Shown piece by piece: positions 60,613 through 64,000 of a DNA stretch of 64,000 nt; the first letter of the stretch is position 1; each line of letters begins with the position of its first letter. The translations under genes were made by a program, and so were the position numbers. Origin of the DNA: Prevotella melaninogenica (GTDB lineage: Bacteria > Bacteroidota > Bacteroidia > Bacteroidales > Bacteroidaceae); the NCBI RefSeq assembly GCF_003609775.1, contig NZ_AP018050.1:310001-374000 (forward strand), read 5' to 3'. Below the pieces are notes generated by a model, which ran no database searches, was not told the origin of the DNA, and worked only from the letters and a program-made list of their open reading frames with translations.

Positions 60613-60722
60613 AATAGATTGGGCATAGCAAAACAATTACATTGCTTTTGCCCTCCAAAAGCAATGCAATTGCACCCTAAAAGCATAACTATTGCAATGT
60701 AAAAGCAATGCTTTTATTTTTT
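60613..60722. repeat. Five-unit 22-bp phased repeat block, family III
   Basis: Units start at 60613, 60635, 60657, 60679 and 60701: AATAGATTGGGCATAGC, AATTACATTGCTTTTGC, AAAAGCAATGCAATTGC, AAAAGCATAACTATTGC and AAAAGCAATGCTTTT. Each begins AAAA, AATT or AATA as in family I, but the rest differs (GCAAT-based). Confidence 0.8.
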
Positions 60723-60910
60723 AGTTTCATTTAGAACGTATCTCGAAAGCAAAATAACATAGATGCAGTTTCGTATAATCTCTTTGCGTATCTCACAACT
60801 ATTGGGTATTTGTTTTTATCGGTCGCATTTGTTACCTCAATATCTTTTTCATTTTTTTAATTTTGCATTCGAAATGAATATCAAGGCGTTCATTCTCTCA
60901 AATACTATAA

Positions 60911-63148
60911 ATGAAGAATTATCTCTTGAACTTACATAAAGCAATATTTGCCTTTTTAAGTCTTATCTGTTCTTTTGTTGCAGTGCATGCTCAACAAAAA
61001 AGCAATTTAAACGACACCGTTATATTATTGGAAGAAGTGTCGGTTAAGCCCAAATTCAGTCTTACTTCACCCGATATGATGCAGGCTTTAGCCTATCAAA
61101 GGCGCATTGCAGGCAGCACATCTCTTGTAGAAATACGCCCAGATAATCAGCGAATAGCCACGATAAAAGATGCCTTAAAGATGCAACCAGGCGTTATGAT
61201 ACAAGAATTCTTTGGCTCAAACGATCAGCCCCGCTTAAATATTAGGGGCTCAGGAATACAGAGTAATCCTCAAAGACGAGGTGTTTATCTGCTTCAAGAT
61301 GGTATTCCTGTGAACTTTTCAGATGGCTCTTATGTGGTAGGTATAATGGATGCGATGACCGCTCGCTATGTAGAAGTATTTAAAGGAGCGAATGCTTTGC
61401 GGTTTGGAGCAGGCACATTGGGTGGCGCATTGAACTTTGTTAGTAGAACAGCGCAAACAGATAGCACCACAAGTGTAAAGCTCGAAGGAGGCTCTTACGG
61501 CACAATAGGCTTAACATTCACCACAGGAAAGCGTATGGGTGCATGGGATATGTTTGTTGCTTCTACCTATAATGCTCAAAAAGGATACCGTATTTATAAC
61601 GAAAACAATCGTCTAACCGCTTCTATTAACGTAGGGTGGAAAAACCAAAAGCACACTATCGAGAACCGAACCTTTATGCATTTCACACATCTTTACTTTC
61701 AAATGCCAGGTCCATTAACCCTCGATCAGCTTTTAACCAACCCCAAACAAGTGAGCGTAGGCGTTGACCTTCCCTTCTCAATGGGTCCTAATATCTTGAG
61801 AGATAAGCCTCATCGCAATGTCGATATGTTTCGAATTTCCAATCAAACAGGTATTGTTCTCAATGCAAAAAGCAATCTTTTAGCATCGGTCTACTATCAA
61901 TATGCCGACGATAGGTTTGCCTTTCCCATCACCATCTCAATACCTCATTCTTTTAATAACGATCTTGGTGCAACCCTTTATTATAACTATTCCACCTCAA
62001 AACTACAGCTTTCGGCAGGCGCTTTAGCCTCTTTAGGTTGGATGAATCGACGCCATTACATCAACAAAGATGGTAAAGAGTCGTTTATGTTTGCATGGGA
62101 TAAGTTACATTCTGCCAACTTTACCGCCTTTATTGAAGCCGATTATGCCTTGAATAAACAGCTACATGTGGTGTTAGATGTGCATGGAGTGCATAATATT
62201 CGCAATAGTAAAGACGTGTTTAGTGATCCAACTCTTCGCCCATGGTACAGCCATATGTCGAGAAAATATCGCTATTTCTATTCAGAAAACAGTACACTAA
62301 ATCAGCAATTCACTGCCTTTAATCCTCGAATAGGTGTGGTTTACAATCCTATTCAACAAAAAGATATCCAGCTATTTGCCAATATTAGTAATAGTTATGA
62401 GCCTCCAACGTTCGACGAATTGGTAGGAACAGAGGTGACATCGAATATCAATACCAGTCCAAAGAAACTCTTTTCTATCGCTTTAAAGAAACAAACAGCC
62501 ACCACATTTGAGGTTGGTAGCAAGGGACGTTTAACGCAATTGTCTTGGAATGTGGCTTTTTATAATTCGTGGGTAACCAACGAAATACTCGAAATAAAAG
62601 ACTATGTGCGAGGCTTAAAGCGTACAGAAAACTACCCAAAGACCCTTCATCAGGGCTTAGAAGTAGGGCTTCAGGTGGCAAGTAAGCCCCATGTTTTAGG
62701 GCATAATATCGGTAGTTTCACCTTAGGAGCAGTGTATAATTATAGTCGTTTCATCTTTAAAGGTGGCAAATATGATGGAAAGTATCTAGCAGGAGTTCCA
62801 CAACATTACATCAATAGCTCGCTCGATTATCAACATTCTTGTGGTTTTAATGGTTCTATATCATTAGAACTGAAACCAGGAAACACTCCAATCGACCACA
62901 CAAACACCATGTTTCAGCCTGCTTATCATGTGTGGAACGCCCGTTTGGGCTATCAGTTCAACTCAAAATGGCATATCTATGTCGAGATGAAAAATATCGC
63001 AAATAAACGCTATTCATCAAGTTATGTCATCAGTGATGAGATACATAACCCCGCAATACCATTCCCAAACTTCACCGCAAAGCAACTAACTTTCTTCATT
63101 CCAGGGCAACCTCGAAGTGTATTTGCAGGCTTAACGTGGCGTTGGTAG
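60911..63148 (+). CDS. TonB-dependent outer-membrane receptor (FecA-like), island gene
   Basis: A 745-residue protein with a signal peptide ending VHAQ (about 28), a TonB box (LLEEVSVKP), a plug (KMQPGVMIQEF, RLNIRGSGIQ, GVYLLQDGIPVNFSDG, VEVFKGANALRFGAGTLGGAL) and a barrel with a C-terminal aromatic (FAGLTWRW). The plug pattern GVRGxG with LQDGIP is that of siderophore/iron-citrate type receptors (FecA/FhuA-like), so iron-chelate import is plausible. It has a codon style (more TTA, AAA) different from the SusC gene, and lies in the tRNA-linked island behind the dead regulator. Confidence 0.92.
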   Translation: MKNYLLNLHKAIFAFLSLICSFVAVHAQQKSNLNDTVILLEEVSVKPKFSLTSPDMMQALAYQRRIAGSTSLVEIRPDNQRIATIKDALKMQPGVMIQEFFGSNDQPRLNIRGSGIQSNPQRRGVYLLQDGIPVNFSDGSYVVGIMDAMTARYVEVFKGANALRFGAGTLGGALNFVSRTAQTDSTTSVKLEGGSYGTIGLTFTTGKRMGAWDMFVASTYNAQKGYRIYNENNRLTASINVGWKNQKHTIENRTFMHFTHLYFQMPGPLTLDQLLTNPKQVSVGVDLPFSMGPNILRDKPHRNVDMFRISNQTGIVLNAKSNLLASVYYQYADDRFAFPITISIPHSFNNDLGATLYYNYSTSKLQLSAGALASLGWMNRRHYINKDGKESFMFAWDKLHSANFTAFIEADYALNKQLHVVLDVHGVHNIRNSKDVFSDPTLRPWYSHMSRKYRYFYSENSTLNQQFTAFNPRIGVVYNPIQQKDIQLFANISNSYEPPTFDELVGTEVTSNINTSPKKLFSIALKKQTATTFEVGSKGRLTQLSWNVAFYNSWVTNEILEIKDYVRGLKRTENYPKTLHQGLEVGLQVASKPHVLGHNIGSFTLGAVYNYSRFIFKGGKYDGKYLAGVPQHYINSSLDYQHSCGFNGSISLELKPGNTPIDHTNTMFQPAYHVWNARLGYQFNSKWHIYVEMKNIANKRYSSSYVISDEIHNPAIPFPNFTAKQLTFFIPGQPRSVFAGLTWRW

Positions 63149-63215
63149 AGGGCAATTTCATAGCAACTAATCAATAAAAACAAGCAACAATAATCGAAAC
63201 TAAAACGAAAAAACA

Positions 63216-63992
63216 ATGGTAGAGAAACGCATGAACATGGAACAAGGTCACTGGGTACTAGCAAAATTAGGTAAGAAAGTGTTGCGACCAGGTGGCCAAG
63301 AGTTAACTCACGAAATGCTAAAAGCAATGAACATCACTTCAAATGATGATGTAATAGAGTTCGCTCCGGGCTTAGGTTACACCGCAAAGCTTGCTCTTTC
63401 TCATCAACCTCATAGCTATGTGGCAGTAGAACTTAATGCAGAAGCAGCCAAACGAGTTGAAAATAACGTGCAAAACGATAAAATGCAGATCGTAATAGGA
63501 AACGCTTCAGAAACAGGTTTACCTGCAAATAGCGCCTCAAAGGTGTATGGAGAAGCCATGTTAACAATGCAAAGTAAACCACAAAAGCAAGCTATTATAG
63601 CCGAAGCAGCACGTTTATTGCGTCCAGGAGGGCTTTATGGCATTCATGAAATAGGTATATATCCCGACAATACATCACAAGAAGTGCGCAAAGAGATAGA
63701 GAGTGATCTTGCAAAAGGAATCAAAACCAATGTTCGTCCCTTAACTCTTGTAGAGTGGAAGGACATCTTAGAGGACAATGGTTTCGACATTTCGTATGTC
63801 GAAAGCAGACCAATGCACTTGTTAGAGCAGGCTCGTATGATTGCAGATGAAGGCTTTTGGAATTTCATTCGCATTGTATTTAGAATGTTAAAGAATAGCC
63901 ATGCTCGTAAAAGAGTATTAGAAATGCGACGCATTTTCCGTAAACATGGCAACCACATCAATGCTATTTGCATTGTAGCACGTAAGCGATAG
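63216..63992 (+). CDS. Class I SAM-dependent methyltransferase
   Basis: A 258-residue cytoplasmic protein. The SAM-binding motif I is VIEFAPGLGYTAKLAL (about 48-63), followed by the acidic VAVELNAEAAK and IVIGNASETGLPANSASKVYGEAMLTM, then LLRPGGLYGIHEIG (motif post-II/III). The C-terminal half is helical and basic. The substrate is unknown. It follows the TonB receptor by 67 bases on the same strand, so it is likely cotranscribed and could modify the imported compound or its carrier. The stop is inside the window, eight bases from the right edge. Confidence 0.9.
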   Translation: MVEKRMNMEQGHWVLAKLGKKVLRPGGQELTHEMLKAMNITSNDDVIEFAPGLGYTAKLALSHQPHSYVAVELNAEAAKRVENNVQNDKMQIVIGNASETGLPANSASKVYGEAMLTMQSKPQKQAIIAEAARLLRPGGLYGIHEIGIYPDNTSQEVRKEIESDLAKGIKTNVRPLTLVEWKDILEDNGFDISYVESRPMHLLEQARMIADEGFWNFIRIVFRMLKNSHARKRVLEMRRIFRKHGNHINAICIVARKR

Positions 63993-64000
63993 AACCACAA

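Noticed and set aside
60413-60910. Riboswitch before the TonB receptor
   Set aside because: The region was scanned for a B12-box-like or other known aptamer pattern; only the 22-bp repeat was seen.

Overview
The window is chromosomal DNA of a Bacteroidota bacterium, most likely an oral Prevotella-type species. The signs are promoters with the Bacteroidota -7 box TAnnTTTG, a SusC/SusD pair, two cargo proteins with type IX secretion (T9SS) C-terminal sorting domains, a PorQ-like T9SS protein, few Shine-Dalgarno sequences and AT-rich, repeat-laden intergenic DNA. I could not search any database, so species and family names rest on recognised motifs only.

Layout. 1-5.9 kb: two T9SS cargo proteins (an LRR protein cut by the window edge and a subtilase). 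6.2-7.9 kb: an AspT/YidE-type transporter. 8.5-13.5 kb: a three-gene signalling operon (double sensor kinase, response regulator, membrane protein). 14.0-15.4 kb: a CRISPR array of 18 repeats with no cas genes in the window, its leader probably on the right and transcription on the minus strand. 15.5-15.9 kb: an orphan anaerobic RNR activase. 16.6-22.8 kb: a three-gene minus-strand operon encoding a ComEC-like metallo-beta-lactamase-fold protein, a 1408-residue trypsin-STAND NTPase fusion and an unknown helical protein. It resembles an AVAST/Avs type 1 anti-phage system, with protease and STAND fused. 23.0-24.3 kb: a DUF4143-type ATPase. 25.4-30.2 kb: susCD. 30.8-43.8 kb: mainly housekeeping and envelope genes (zinc-ribbon proteins, porQ, tonB, polyprenyl synthase, tatD, cmk, GH25 lysozyme, marR, maoC-like). 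44.5 kb: initiator-type tRNA. 44.7-53.7 kb: HAD phosphatase, LacI regulator, NhaC antiporter, GH20 hexosaminidase, MORN-GH25 protein. 53.7-56.8 kb: a probable metal-handling operon (small Cys/His protein, TonB receptor, HMA protein). 57.0-58.9 kb: ribF and a CPBP protease. 59.1-64 kb: a tRNA-CAU gene followed by an integrase remnant fused to a broken regulator gene, then a TonB receptor and a methyltransferase: a decayed island at a tRNA site.

The most unusual pattern is in the intergenic DNA. At least ten, possibly eleven, non-coding blocks are each built of about five phased units of 22 (21-24) bp, totalling about 110 bp. One sequence family (six copies) always lies downstream of a gene and points the same way as that gene. 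Other families share no obvious sequence but keep the same five-by-22 layout. One of them supplies several -7 boxes in front of ribF. I know of no description of this pentameric architecture. The second item of interest is the fused protease-STAND defence candidate next to the CRISPR array, whose leader promoter shares 18 identical bases with the promoter of the initiator tRNA.
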